In this document: positions 11,803 to 23,414 of the stretch, one piece after another | Layout of the letters: the number at the start of each line of letters is the position of its first letter | How positions within the stretch are numbered: the stretch's first letter is position 1 | From: Rhodocollybia butyracea | Taxonomy: Eukaryota > Basidiomycota > Agaricomycetes > Agaricales > Omphalotaceae | Reading direction: 5' to 3' | Length of the DNA: 64,000 nucleotides | Assembly (NCBI GenBank): GCA_015501585.1 | Contig: JADNRY010000044.1 | Coordinates: 124,001-188,000 of the forward strand | Made by a program: the position numbers and the translations under genes | Notes under the pieces: model-generated | Databases searched by the model: none | What the model was told of the DNA's origin: nothing | The model's input: only the letters and a program-made list of their open reading frames with translations

Positions 11803-11887
11803 GTTGCAGTCGAAAAAAATGAGTGGGCGCTTGACTCTATATAGACGCCGGAAGGTCTTTACGACGTTCATCTACTTTTTGCTTGCG
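11803..11887. promoter_or_regulatory. 85-bp divergent spacer, RRP12 / acyltransferase
   Basis: Start codons of two oppositely oriented genes are 85 bp apart. The interval includes a CTATATAGA TATA-like word. A shared or overlapping promoter is inferred from spacing only. Confidence 0.4.
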
Positions 11888-13963
11888 ATGGCAAAAGGTA
11901 CGCCCACGCCGTGGACTTATAGTCTCATTAGGTACGTTTCCTCATCATACTCCTCCACCATCAACTTAAACCTGTTCCAGGATGTTATTTCGGTTTGTCC
12001 TCAAGGTATGGTTCTCGAATCAAACACCATCGACTTTTTATGAAATGGGGACAGATATTCTACGGTACAATCGTGGTTGAGGCAGAGCATTTGGTTCCAG
12101 AAAACGGGGCTTGGTTGCTAGTTCCTCGCGTGTTTTTCTGGGTCCTGCTCACGCTTGCATCCTAGTATAGTATGTGCAAATCACAGTAACTCTTTAACGG
12201 ACGCTCTGTAAGTTGTATCAACACTAACATCCTACAACGCTTCTCACATCTCATTAGTCTTCTTGTCACATCTGTACCGTCATATGTGTGTACAAAGTGG
12301 AACTCCTTCCATGTCAAAATATTCATCGACTTATAACTAGAGGCGCAACATGCTCCGGCTTACCGCCAAATCAACGCAATTTGGAAGGAAGACATTTACC
12401 AGTTGGTTAATTGAAAGTGCTGGGACTGTGCCAATACACAGAAGGAAGGATTTCGATGGGCCAGTAGATAATACCGAAGCGATGGTATCTTTAGTGGAGG
12501 TAGGTTCAAGATGCGTTTGCGTGTGTTGTACCCGTGGTGACACGTTTCAGGCACTGGAGGCTGGAGATGCGGTGATGATGTTTCCGGAAGGAATGAGCAG
12601 ATTCCATCCCACTATTGCTCCACTTAAAACTGGTGGTGAGTCTGGATGACTTTTTTTGTTTTGTACAAATCTATATCTCAAACCCCCTAGTTGCAAGATT
12701 GGCGTCGGACGTTTTGTCCAAACACCGGAATGATACTGACTTCGAGCTATCCATTCTAAACTGTTCAATAACATATATGTAAGCACTTATTGTTACAGTA
12801 ATTCTCATCCATTTCCTGATCTGTCGCAGGCACCGTCAGCATTGGCGCTCGGGTATGGTGAATACTCTTCTACGCTCCGATATTCATACTCGTTCTAGAT
12901 GTTCTGGTGACATGGCATCCTCCCATAATCTTGAGCCCTCAAAATAATCCGGAACTGTTGAAGCCCGTCGATTATAACGCAATCCGAGGAGTGACAAGTG
13001 AGCAATCGAAGTATGGAGACTTCATGCGTTTTATAATAACGTACGTGCAGACCAAATCTATCAACAAATTAGCTCGGGGACTTTTGATTCACCTTCGTGG
13101 AACTTTGTACAACTGGCCAAACTTGCTGCTCGTATGTACGCGCCTTTAGGTATGTAGTGATCTACCTCATCCTCGGGCATTGACCAAGAGTTGTTTATTA
13201 GGCACCACCATGAGCCTTGGCGACCACGTTAGGATCACTCGGACATTTCTAGAAGCCTTTAAAGACGCGCATGAAGATAACTCGGAGGAAAGCCAACAGG
13301 TACATCCTGACACTCTCAAAATGACCCAATTGCAGGCGGACTTGAAGGTGCGTAAGCTACAAACTCATATGCGCAGATTTAATGTGACTGAATCAGGCTT
13401 ACCAACACCGACTTGTGAACTGCGGAATCAAAGACGATCGAGTTCGACGTCCTCTCTCTCGACATGAAATCCTCAGAAGGATGGCGATAAGGCTCTTCTG
13501 GTCTTGTTTTCTACTTTCTATATCTGTCCCAGGCCTAGTGCTCTGGACCCCTGTCTTCCTCACTACAGTCTATGCGGTCCATGAATTCAAGAAAAGTGGG
13601 CCGATCTTCGACACCTTCGATGAGGTTGCTCAATACAAACTAATCTATGGTCTGATGTCTGGCGTTGGGGTTTGGCTCAGTGGAGTCATTCTCACTTTCC
13701 CATTCGCATTAATTACTGTGTTTCTGATTCCTGCGACGATGTGGTTGACGCTGCGCTGGACGGAGGATTGTGTAGCTTCTTCAAGAGCTTTCATAGCCCT
13801 ATTTCGGTTACTGCGAGTGGGCAAACCCGTCTTACACCAGATGCGCATGCAACGTAACGGGTTGCACGGACGAATCATGGACTTGGCCATTTCCCTCGGT
13901 TTGCCTTCCAATCCGGAACAGTTTTTCGCTGAAGCAGGCGGAATAGAAAAAGTCGAGTCATGA
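11888..13963 (+). CDS. SCT1: Glycerol-3-phosphate O-acyltransferase, Sct1/Gat1 type
   Basis: ER membrane enzyme that acylates glycerol-3-phosphate (and dihydroxyacetone phosphate), the first step of glycerolipid synthesis. Starts MAKGTPTPWTYSLIR. Joined exons give the acyltransferase block I CANHSNSLTDA (HX4D) after an intron ending at about 12165, then NMLRLTAKSTQFGRK, GTVPIHRRKDFDG, the block III MMFPEGMSRFHP and LKTG. Two strongly hydrophobic regions follow near the C-terminus (LFWSCFLLSISVPGLVLW; SGVILTFPFALITVFLIP). The frame stops at 13963 after GGIEKVES. However the family's basic C-terminus (YFSIKRRRKRDWNETLRLYD) is encoded just downstream in another frame, ending at 14133 after one more intron. 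A base appears missing in the A run at 13947-13951. Either about 45 residues are lost or the run is miscalled. Confidence 0.88.
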
Positions 13964-14266
13964 GCTCATGGCAAAGCAAGACTGGATACTTCTCTATCAA
14001 GCGACGACGGAAAAGGTATGATTCCCCCGGTAGAAATCTAGAGAAATGGTGGCTAATCTTTCATAATTCAAGGGATTGGAACGAAACTCTGCGGCTCTAT
14101 GATAAAGTTGATTATCCAGATGATGACTCTTAACGATGATTTATGCAACTCTTCGATGTGCAATGTTGGACGTCGAACGATGAACGATCTAGTGACCGTA
14201 ATAATATCAAACAGTAAATTATAGGTGTACAGAAATGTATAGCCGAATGTGGATACCAGTGGACGG

Positions 14267-15087
14267 CTAGCGATTTCCTACTACGTGTCGCATTGACGTG
14301 CGCGGACGTACGTGAGGAGCACTGGTGATAAAGGCAGAATTCTGGAATGAATCAGCTGAAGTGAAATATCTGGAAGGATTGTGGTTAAATATTCTTGGTT
14401 TTAATGCCGCTATGGGACGTGTCAAGACATAACGACGGTTATCAGAAGAAAATGGTGGAGAAACAGTATCATCGACATCTAAAAAACTGACACCGTGATT
14501 CCGGAGAGTTTCCGTTGTCGGAGAAGCAGTGATGGTCTCCAGTGTATTTACGCGGAAAACTCGGTCGTGCATCGATAATGGTGCAGATGCAATAGAGTAC
14601 ATGGATTCCGAGTCTGCCGAACGCTGGGAGAACTGAGAGCGGTGAGACCGCTGAGACAATACGCGCTGGAGATTCCTCTCGGAGAAATTGGTTGACGTGT
14701 GTCGCAAGCCCGAAGACTTGGTGGTCTTCCGTTTTTCCAACGATCGAACGCTCTTGCTGGGTGCAGTAGTAAACTGATCTACCCTGAGTTCGGAGAGCGA
14801 GGCGGGGTTTCCTGGGATTGTTTCTCGACATAAGCACTGTTAGCTGATGTAATGTAGTTGATTAGGACAATTGGGGGAGGTGGAGCCAGTGTCACTGGCA
14901 AGGCAGTAGGGACGTCGGTTTCCGTCGATGCCATTGAATGCGTCCTTGCATGCTTGGACTGGACGTCTTCTGGTAAATTGACTCTTCTTGGTTTCAGGAC
15001 GAACCAAGCAGTTACGAGAGTCAAGATTAGCGCGACAACTCCAGACACAATGCCTGCGACGATATAGACAGTTCTTGTAGTCGTCAT
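14267..15087 (-). CDS. Single-pass membrane protein, function unknown
   Basis: The best model starts MTTTRTVYIVAGIVSGVVAL, with one transmembrane helix (roughly residues 7-30), then a basic stop-transfer LKPRR and a Ser/Thr-rich, probably cytosolic tail. A 59-bp intron with donor GTGACA after ..TALP links it to a second exon reading ETIPGNPASLSELRV..VRSLEKRKTTKSSG and ending VGNR. This is the layout of agaricomycete one-pass proteins with an extracellular N-terminal domain. Just upstream of the ATG is a CCGCCTAG acceptor, with donor GTGAGTG at about 15140, so the ATG may be internal and more exons may lie toward 15880. I could not resolve those. Known family: none recognised. Confidence 0.55.
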
Positions 15088-15920
15088 CTAGGCGGGAAAA
15101 GGTCAGATTTACGCAAGTACTGCATCTCCACCACACTCACTTCAAATAAGAAACAGACGGTAAAAGGGACCAGTGGTGTATATTGATATTGTTATACTTA
15201 TGAAAATGCTACTGAGTCAACCTCACTTGTCCGAGCCCAGAATGGTGGGAGTAGAAGGAAATGGGCCAAACCAGTGTATACTGGCCTTGATATACTTGGA
15301 GATGCCTACCGATTCAAAGCGGATAAAGATGATATGCTTGATGTTGTCGATAGCATATTGACTTACTATGGATAGATTTTAGAGGCGCAGCAGACCGCAT
15401 AGCAACGAGCTGGCTGTAGTAACTTGGCGGAAAAGGTTGGAGAAACATGTGACAAAACAAGACGTCGATATCAAAATTGAAGGCACACAAGTTGAAGAAA
15501 ATCCTGGATTAGAAGCAAATCAGAAGTTGATAGTTTGAACTTTCTTTGTACTGTAGGTGGGTACAGGTAGGTAATAGCTACCTAAGGGATGTCTGTTCTG
15601 ACAAAAAACACTAGGGGAGAGTGAACTTCGGGCTGTGCGCTGAAGAAAATGGTGTGGGTTGCGATGTCGAAATGGATAAAGTAGCATCGGGCGACGGGCC
15701 GACGGCCGTCGGCCCAAATTTCCAATTCGTATGTAGGACTCGCACGTGCGTCAATCATGACCGTGGTAAACTTGTCGCTGATGTAAATTTTTTGAAGCCG
15801 TTCTTTTACTACAGACTTGGCAGGTCTGCCTCTTGTATCAACACCATAGACGATATCGACTGACTTAGACTGTATTATCACCACAATTTTCTGGAATTTA
15901 CTACATAGAAAACCTCCTCC
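15088..15920. other. Probable 5' exons of the membrane protein and divergent promoter
   Basis: On the minus strand, open segments around 15210-15350 (IKHIIFIRFESVGISKYIKA) and 15600-15880 (FTTVMIDARASPTYELEIW) have exon-like composition and could be the missing extracellular part. The splice pattern is not clear to me. The part next to 15920 must also hold the promoter of the eEF3-family gene. Contains a GCCGACGGCCGTCGGC palindrome near 15700. Confidence 0.3.
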
Positions 15921-18900
15921 ATGTCTGCCATGCGAGATCCGCAATTTGGACCTCTTTTCGAGACCTTGCGTACCGCGCCCACTGCTCCAGGTATGTGGCA
16001 TACATCATCATATCTTTACAGTGTTAACGTTTTCTTCAAGATGCCAAAGCAGCTGCCGACAGATTATCTCGTGAAGTAAATAAGGCTGGCCTGCAATCGC
16101 TCGCGTTTGTTCCTGTCCTTTCTTCTTAAAATCTCTTTAATTTTTTGGATTCTTCAGAGATAGTGGGATTATTGACACTCTCCATTCTTTTGCTACAAAT
16201 AAAAAAGTGTGTTTGTTTACATCGCCTGACATTTCCCTCATAACATCTTGGTAGTCTGGCTTTGAGCGGGAATCTGCTGCTGTGGCCTTCCATTCCTTTG
16301 CCAATATCCTAGGAGCCCCTTCTCTTCCACTATTGATACTCTCTCTTCCTACTCTGTTCGATCTGTATATGGATAAGGGTGATGTCGTTCGTATCGCTGC
16401 AACATCTGCTGTCAAAGCAATTCTTAAGCTTGTTCCACCCGAAGCCATAAAGCTCGTATTTCGCGCCTTGGAGCCGATTGTGGAAAGCGGAAAGTGGAAG
16501 ACAAAGATCGGGGGGCTGGACGCTATACGTACATTCTCCGTATCGGCGAAGGAGGCCGTCGCAGCGGAATTGGCCGAAGTCCTTCCAAAGGTGGAGAAGG
16601 CGATGCATGATACGAAATCGGAGGTACGACGTTGACTTCAATCTTACATAACATGACTTGAACTGGTGTAGGTCTCTTCTGCTGCAATCAAATGCGCAAC
16701 GGCGTTGTGCACCACTCTCGCCAACCCCGACCTTGCCCCCCATATCCCAGTGCTTGTGAAATGCATGGCCAATCCTGATTCGGTCCCCGCCTGTATCAAA
16801 GCATTGTCTTCCACTACCTTTGTCGCGGAAGTGACGTCTCCTGCTTTAGCAGTGCTAGTTCCTCTTCTCATACGTGCTTTGAATGATCGGAGCATGGAGA
16901 CTCAGAGACGCACAGTTGTCGTAATTGACAATCTCGTCAAACTGGTGCGGGATCCTAAAGTCGCCGCTCAATATCTCAGCCCCCTTGTGGAAGGCGTGGA
17001 CCGAATTGCCAAAGGTGCTGCGTTCCCTGAAGTACGCATCAATCTATCTAGAATGCTGTTTTATTGATATGTTCACAGGTGCGAGCTTTTGCAGAAACCG
17101 CCCTCGAAACTCTTCTTAAATCTGGAGCCTCAACCTTAGCCCCACCTGAATCTCGCGATGTCGAAGGCCAAATCAAAGACGCACTCTCCGCTCTTCTCCT
17201 TCTACTACCTGGGGAGCTTCAACATCCTTCCTCGCCATCGAACGGACCCTTTATTCCTAAATATACAATGTTAACTCGTTCATTAGAGTTACAAGCTTCG
17301 GTAATTGCGGATCTCATCAATGCTCGACGCTTTTCGGATGCAGAGGTCTGGAATAGAAGTATTGGTCTTTTCATGAAAGGATGGATAGATGCGGAGCACA
17401 GTCGCAGGTTTGCTGATACAGTTCGCGAGCACTTTTTGGCGGTTGACAAGGTTTTTTGATTAATTTGGTTTTGGAGCTCTCAACTGACATCTGTCATAGG
17501 CAAAACATGCAGTTGTTACGAATGGTAGCGACGAAGAGGGGGAAGTATTATGTGACACTCTGTTCTCACTCGCATACGGCGCTCTCCTTTTGCTTTCGCA
17601 TACTACCTTGCGCCTTGTCCGTGGACGCCGTTATGGTATCCTGGGTATGTCTCAGACCTAGTTTGTGTCTCGACGATGTAATTAACTCACTTTAGGAACC
17701 AATGGTAGCGGCAAGTCTACCCTCATGCGCCAATTAAGAGATGGGAAAGTCGAAAATTTTCCTCCTCAAGACCAGTTGCGGTGCATCATGGTGGAGCATA
17801 GTTTGCAGGGAGAGGATGCATCGCTAACTGTTCTAGACTTTATTGCATCAGGTAACACAACTCTCAATCATCGGTCAATATTTGTTCACATATCTTCTTA
17901 TTCAGATCAAGCTTTAGCCAGCGTTCCTCGTTCCAAGATTCGGGACCAGCTTCTGGAAGTTGGCTTTGACGATGAGCGGCAAGCAGACACCGTCGGCGGC
18001 TTGTCTGGTGGCTGGAAGATGAAATTAGAGCTAGCAAGAGCTATGCTATACAATGCTGATCTTCTACTCCTCGATGAGGTGACAATTTTTCTACTATGAA
18101 GTGCTAGTCGAGTTCTGATGAAATGCACATCGTTCTACAGCCCACTAACCACGTAAGTTGCTCTTGCCAATATGTTGTGCCAGCTTCTTAATTATGCAGT
18201 TGGACCGTACGTCTGTTGCGTGGTTGGAGCAATATCTAATTGCACACAAAAATGTAACCTGTCTCATTGTTAGCCACGACTCTGGGTGCGTTCTCCTGAA
18301 TGTCACGGCAAGCATATCTTACACCTCTGCTCAGATTCTTGGACAACGTTACCACCGACATTATCCATTACGAGTCCAAGAAGGTGTGCCGAATTGCCTT
18401 GACAATGCCTTGACTGAACATCTTTTTTTACAGCTCGTGTTCTATCCCGGCAATCTTTCGACATTTGTTACTCATCACCCTGAAGCCAAGTCATATTATA
18501 CTCTTGCTGCCACTTCGGTCAAGTTCGCCTTCCCTCCTCCAGGATCCCTAATGGGAGTAAGGAGCAATACTAGGGCCATCTTAAAAATGACGAACTGCAC
18601 ATTTACCTACCCAGGCAGAGACAAACCTAGCCTGTTCAATGTCAGTTGTGCATTGTCGCTGTCAAGGTATATTATCCTTCTTATCGACGTTGATCTGCAT
18701 TTATCTGATGCTTTTTTTTTTTATAGCCGTGTTGGTGTTGTGGTATAGCTATTCCTTCCACCTTATCGCCTCGCATTGATCTGTTGTTTGTTATTCAGGG
18801 TCCTAACGGAGCTGGCAAATCAACTTTGATAAAATTGCTGACCGTTCGCCCCTCTCTCACTTTCCTTTTTTTAACTACTGACTCCGAACACAGGGTGAAA

Positions 18901-20314
18901 CTGTACCCCAAGAAGGCACAGTGTACAAACACCCGTCATTACGAGTAGGCTATGTGTCTCAGCACGCTACTCACCATATAGGTACAGCTTCGACGGCTTG
19001 TTTGGATACTTTCACTCACTGTACTGTATAGAACGTCATCTGGAGAAGACGCCTATTCAGTACATTCAATGGAGATTTCAAGATGGACATGATCGTAAAT
19101 GCCTTGTTAAGGGTTTTGTCGCTGGAGATTTGCGTTGCTAATTGAAGTCATTTTTAGGTGAAATCCTCGAGAAAGCAACTCGTGCACTGACTGACGAGGA
19201 AAAAGTTGTTCTGGATCAAGATTGGATTGGAAAAAATGGCTCGAAACGAAAGCTCGAGGTCAGCGCACGGTCAAAGTAACATAGTCTCAGCTAACGGATA
19301 CTTCCTTAGCTCATCATGGGCCGTCAAAAGCTAAAGAAAACTTTCCAATACGAAGTCAAATGGCGTGGTTTTGACCACCGATTCAACACCTGGGTTCCTC
19401 GCGACGACTTAATCAACAAAGGTTTTACGAAATTGGTTCAGCAATTCGATGATCTCGAGTCCTCTCGTGAGGGTGCTGGTTCCCGTGATACCGCAGCTCA
19501 TCTAGTGCGTAAACACTTGGAAGACATTGGTCTGGATGGTGATATCGCTCAATACAACGAAATCTCTGGTTTGTCTGGAGGTAAGTTTTCCCTTGGACCG
19601 CCGATCGAGATGATATTAATACCATACTTCCAGGTCAAAAGATCAAATTGGTGATTGCGGCATGTCTTTGGAACAACCCTCAGGTATGTTCGCAAGGTAT
19701 TGCTTCTATCAATGTACTGAAACAGATCTTTCAGATCTGTGTCCTCGATGAACCTAGCAACTTTTTGGATCGAGAAGCTCTTGGTGGTTTAGCTGTTGCC
19801 ATCAGGGATTGGGCCGGTGCTGTGGTGAGCATTTATCCTCATATACATGTTACTGTAGACTTAATTGAATCTATCTAGGTTATCATCTCACACAATCACG
19901 AGTTCGTGTCAGCATTGTGTATGTTCTTTATTTTCGATGTCCCTGACTAAATGCTAAACTTTCTTTTCAGGCCCAGAAACTTGGAACGTTGAAGCTGGAC
20001 GACTAACACAACAGGGCAAAACTGCCGTCATCGAAGATGCCTTTCTGGATAAGAAAGGGAGTGGGGCGAATACCCCTATTCGCTCTCGTATGCAAAGCCC
20101 TGCTCAGTCTCGTATGCAAAGCCCTGCCCAGTCTAATAATGCAACCCCTGTCGTCAGTGGTGCGGAGGATAACGGAACGAGCACCCCACCTAACAAGAAG
20201 AAGAAAAAGGTGACTCGTAACCAAATGAAGGCACAGGAGGAACGGAGAAGGTTACGAAAGTTGGCGTGGTTGACCCATGGAGGTCCAAAGCCTGAAGATA
20301 CTGATAGTGATTGA
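15921..20314 (+). CDS. eEF3-family ABC ATPase, New1/Elf1-like
   Basis: Cytosolic ribosome-associated tandem ABC ATPase. N-terminal HEAT repeats (from [20 protein letters not shown]) are followed by ABC1: Walker [10 protein letters not shown], signature LSGGWKMKL, Walker B LLLLDE + PTNHLD. ABC2 has [18 protein letters not shown] and [13 protein letters not shown] chromodomain-like insert ([19 protein letters not shown]) sits inside ABC2. The C-terminus is Lys-rich and ends [20 protein letters not shown], which resembles yeast New1 and fission yeast Elf1 more than canonical eEF3. That subtype call is from memory and less certain than the family. New1 acts in translation termination or recycling at certain C-terminal codons; Elf1 has been linked to mRNA export. 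Many introns; exons of 12 and 16 bases occur at ABC core motifs. Start [11 protein letters not shown] is the only good one. Confidence 0.92.
20084..20131 (+). repeat. 24-bp tandem duplication in coding sequence
   Basis: Two adjacent, nearly identical 24-base units (one base difference) encode SRMQSPAQ twice in the low-complexity tail of the eEF3-family protein. An in-frame length polymorphism is likely. Confidence 0.85.
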
Positions 20315-21040
20315 TCATATATGTTTCATTGGGTTCTACTTAGCGCACCTGAATAATCTATCGTATAATAAAAGTATAGAGGTTACTCGGCTGATTTCGA
20401 CTCAGCTATGTAGCAAGAATAACGATTGTCGATATGAGCGTAGTGTTACGACTGTTCCTATAACTGTTCCTATAATTGATTTATGTAGAGCTGTAAAGTT
20501 TTTGTTCTAGGCCAACGCGATTGTTTATTTCCCGAAAAGCTCGGATTCTCATATGTTCCTTCAGTTTCTCTTGTTTCCGTTGGTTCTAAGTTTGTCCGAT
20601 ACTAGGCTAATTGCGCCAGGGTCTCTCCGATTTCATAGAACGCGAGTTCTAGAAGTTCATATAGGCGATATCGGCGATCCAACTGGATAAGTGATGTTCT
20701 AGCATCTGTGATGAGATGACTACTACGTTACGCGCAGATAGAACGGCGTACTGATCTATATTCTCGTAGGACTACTTTTTCCATGTAGGCGCCAGCTAAC
20801 ATTAATTGCGGAACGATCATGCATTGGTATGAGGTAGTGCTCGATGTTAATAACAAGTTAATAACACTCTAGAATAAGATGTCCGATCGAAAAGAAGCAA
20901 ATAGCTGTAGTATTAAAGATTAAAAACATTAAAAACAAGTCCGTAAGTTAATCACTAACAACATGGATAGGAAAGAGATACTGAGGAATAAAAAACATAA
21001 TGAGAGAGCGCTTGTCACTTGATTGAGCCTCTTTGTGAGA
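20315..21040. other. Convergent 3' spacer, no gene seen
   Basis: AT-rich 3' flanks of the eEF3-family gene and the homeodomain gene. Contains a short GTTCCTATAACT duplication near 20452-20475. Nothing else supported. Confidence 0.5.
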
Positions 21041-22425
21041 TTAATACCTCGGCCACTGTCTTCCAGTGGTATCAATCACGGCGTCTTGGCTACTACGTGG
21101 ATGTCTTTGTGGGATTGTGGGGCTTAGTGCCGGAGAATAATGGGTATCCTGGGACGATCGTGGTACATATGCAGGATTATGCGGCACACTAGTGATTTCG
21201 TATCTGCCTGTAGAATGACCATGCTCTTCATCAGACAAGCCAAATGAGTGATGGAGAGTAGACCCCGAAGAAGCGGAAGTCTGTCTAGTCTGACGCATCG
21301 ACTGTCTTTTGTTCTGGAACCTGAAAGAAACGATCAGAGATGCGTATACAGGTTCCACGGAAGCCCGACTCACCAGATTTGAACACTCCTAGCGGACATG
21401 TCTAGCAGCTTTGCAAGTTGCTGACGCTCTTCAGTGGAAGGGAATGCTGTTCTTGCGTATGTCCTTGAGAAGAAACAGGATAAGTATCTCAAAGATCAGA
21501 GGAACAATGCTATTCGCTTACTCGTTCAATACCCTTAGTTGATTGGGGTCAGCCCGTTTACGTTTCTTCTTGATCGTAGGCTCGTTTCGAACGTTGCCTG
21601 TCGTGGGTGAAATAGGGGGTGGTGTGTACGAAGGTGGAATTTGAGGGCCATGAGATGGAGAGGATGAACGATGTGTGTCACCGATCATCGAGGCATTATT
21701 AGCCGAATGTAATTGGGACTGTGTCATTGGAATAGTATACCCATAATTAGGTGGCGAGTTGGCCGAAGAAGGATAACCAGCAAAGGAGGGTGGGTAGGAT
21801 GCGGTGGGGGAACGTATTCCAGAACTCGATGGAACATCGGCTGGACCAAGAGAATAGGACGCAGTACTGGAAGAGGTCCACCGATCATCACGTCCAGTAC
21901 TTGGAGTTGTATTCAAAGGGGGTAATTTCCTCGAGTTGCCACTGTGCTCTGGTGCTGCAGAAGAGGCTCGAGATGAAGGATATGTAGAGTAATAGTCTTG
22001 CGAAGCGTGACGGTTGTCGGTTGTGTCATAATATCCATAGTTCATCGGCGTCGACGACGATGCTGTAAAAGTGGCGATAAGTTGGTAACTGAGAGGTTGG
22101 TTATTGCTAGGATCACTTACGGTTTGGCCACTGGTTATAGAGGGCATGATTGCTGTAATCGTAACGAGTTGGAATGGAGCGGGGTTGCGTATATTGATTA
22201 GGGTATGGACCGGAAGCTAGAGAAGCCTGGCAAATTGAGCGTATTGCATTGATATCACTTTAAAAGAAACAGACCTGGAAAATGTGAGATTGGAAAAGCG
22301 GAATAAATAGGAGGGAGCACTGTTCGCCCACCCTGTCCAGTCTGGAAGAAACCTGGGGCTTGGTCCCCATGCGAGGGACTTTTCCCTGCCTTGGCATAAT
22401 AACGATCATCCCTCGAGTTTGACAT
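21041..22425 (-). CDS. Homeodomain transcription factor
   Basis: Nuclear DNA-binding protein. Start 22425 gives MSNSRDDRYYAKAGKSP; Ser/Pro/Tyr/Asn-rich low-complexity sequence follows. The homeodomain is assembled over three exons: KKKRKRADPNQLRVLNE, then TYARTAFPSTEERQQLAKLL DMSARSVQIW, then FQNKRQSMRQ. The helix 3 core WFQNKRQ is intact, and the basic run before helix 1 could be a nuclear localisation signal. The C-terminal part is Ser/His-rich and ends TTGRQWPRY. GT-AG introns split the domain after NE and after IW. There is no second homeodomain gene or mitochondrial intermediate peptidase gene nearby, so this is not the HD mating-type locus; it is more like the developmental hom regulators of mushrooms. 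Targets unknown. Confidence 0.87.
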
Positions 22426-23414
22426 ATTTAAGAAGGGGGAAAATGAAGAGGAAAGAAAGAGAAAACGAATATTATAGTATGGAACACAAAAATCTGGCTG
22501 GATATATATCGCCCGCGTGTCGATGCAAGGAGGATACACGTCCAACAGCTGGCTGGAAGGCGGTGCGAAGCAAATAGTAATCAGGTAATACAGGCGGACG
22601 ACAACGAGGAAGGCATGTACAACGCAGAGTGACACGAGGTGGGGTCGGTGCGGTTGGAAAGGGTAGGGCTAGGGCAGTGAACCACGAGTCAAACCAGGGG
22701 GAAACTAGCAAGGAGCGATGTTTAGAACTTGTCCGTGGAGTCTAAAAGAGAGAGCTGAAAGTTTATTGTCAACTGTAAGCTGCCAGAATAAGCTTCACAT
22801 GGATCATAAAGAATAACTCGCCGGAAGTAGGCCGTTGTTCAAAGTGAACCGCCGAAGTGTTCAAGGGAAATTAAAACCTCGTGTACATCGATAACTTCTG
22901 TGAATGCGTTATCTGTATAATCACTGCCCAAAGTGTTACCTAGACTTGTCAAGAAACTGAGAGCTGTATAAAGACAAATAGAATTCAGAAAGATGCCGTT
23001 ATGTAGAGAAGCTTTGAAAAGTGTACCTAAACCTGCAAGTTCTGTGCGTCACATCAACAGCAGATCCTTGGTAGTGTTGGAGATTGATATTATACTGTCT
23101 GAAAATCAGTCGTGGTTGGAACGTTTTTTCTCGATTAGAATTCGAAGCGGTAACAAGAGGACGACCCTTTGGCTATACACTGGCAGGCTCATTTTTAGGG
23201 GAGATTTTGCTGGAACAGATAGAAAGATTAGATCTCTTATACGAGCTGGCAGCTTTGATTTGTGAAAGGAATACCAAGGACAAATTGTGGTGGACTTGCA
23301 ATTAATATTATACGCCACAATAAATTCATCGTGCAAGTCGCCCCTAGCGGCACGTGCTTGATTGCATCATCGCTACCATGATTATCATCCTTTCCCGGAC
23401 AGCCAAGAGGCGCA
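22426..23414. promoter_or_regulatory. 989-bp divergent intergenic region
   Basis: Holds the upstream regions of the homeodomain gene (minus) and the NDR kinase gene (plus). On the plus strand the first 300 bases are purine-rich (pyrimidine-rich leader on the homeodomain side). No gene or specific site was recognised. Confidence 0.4.
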
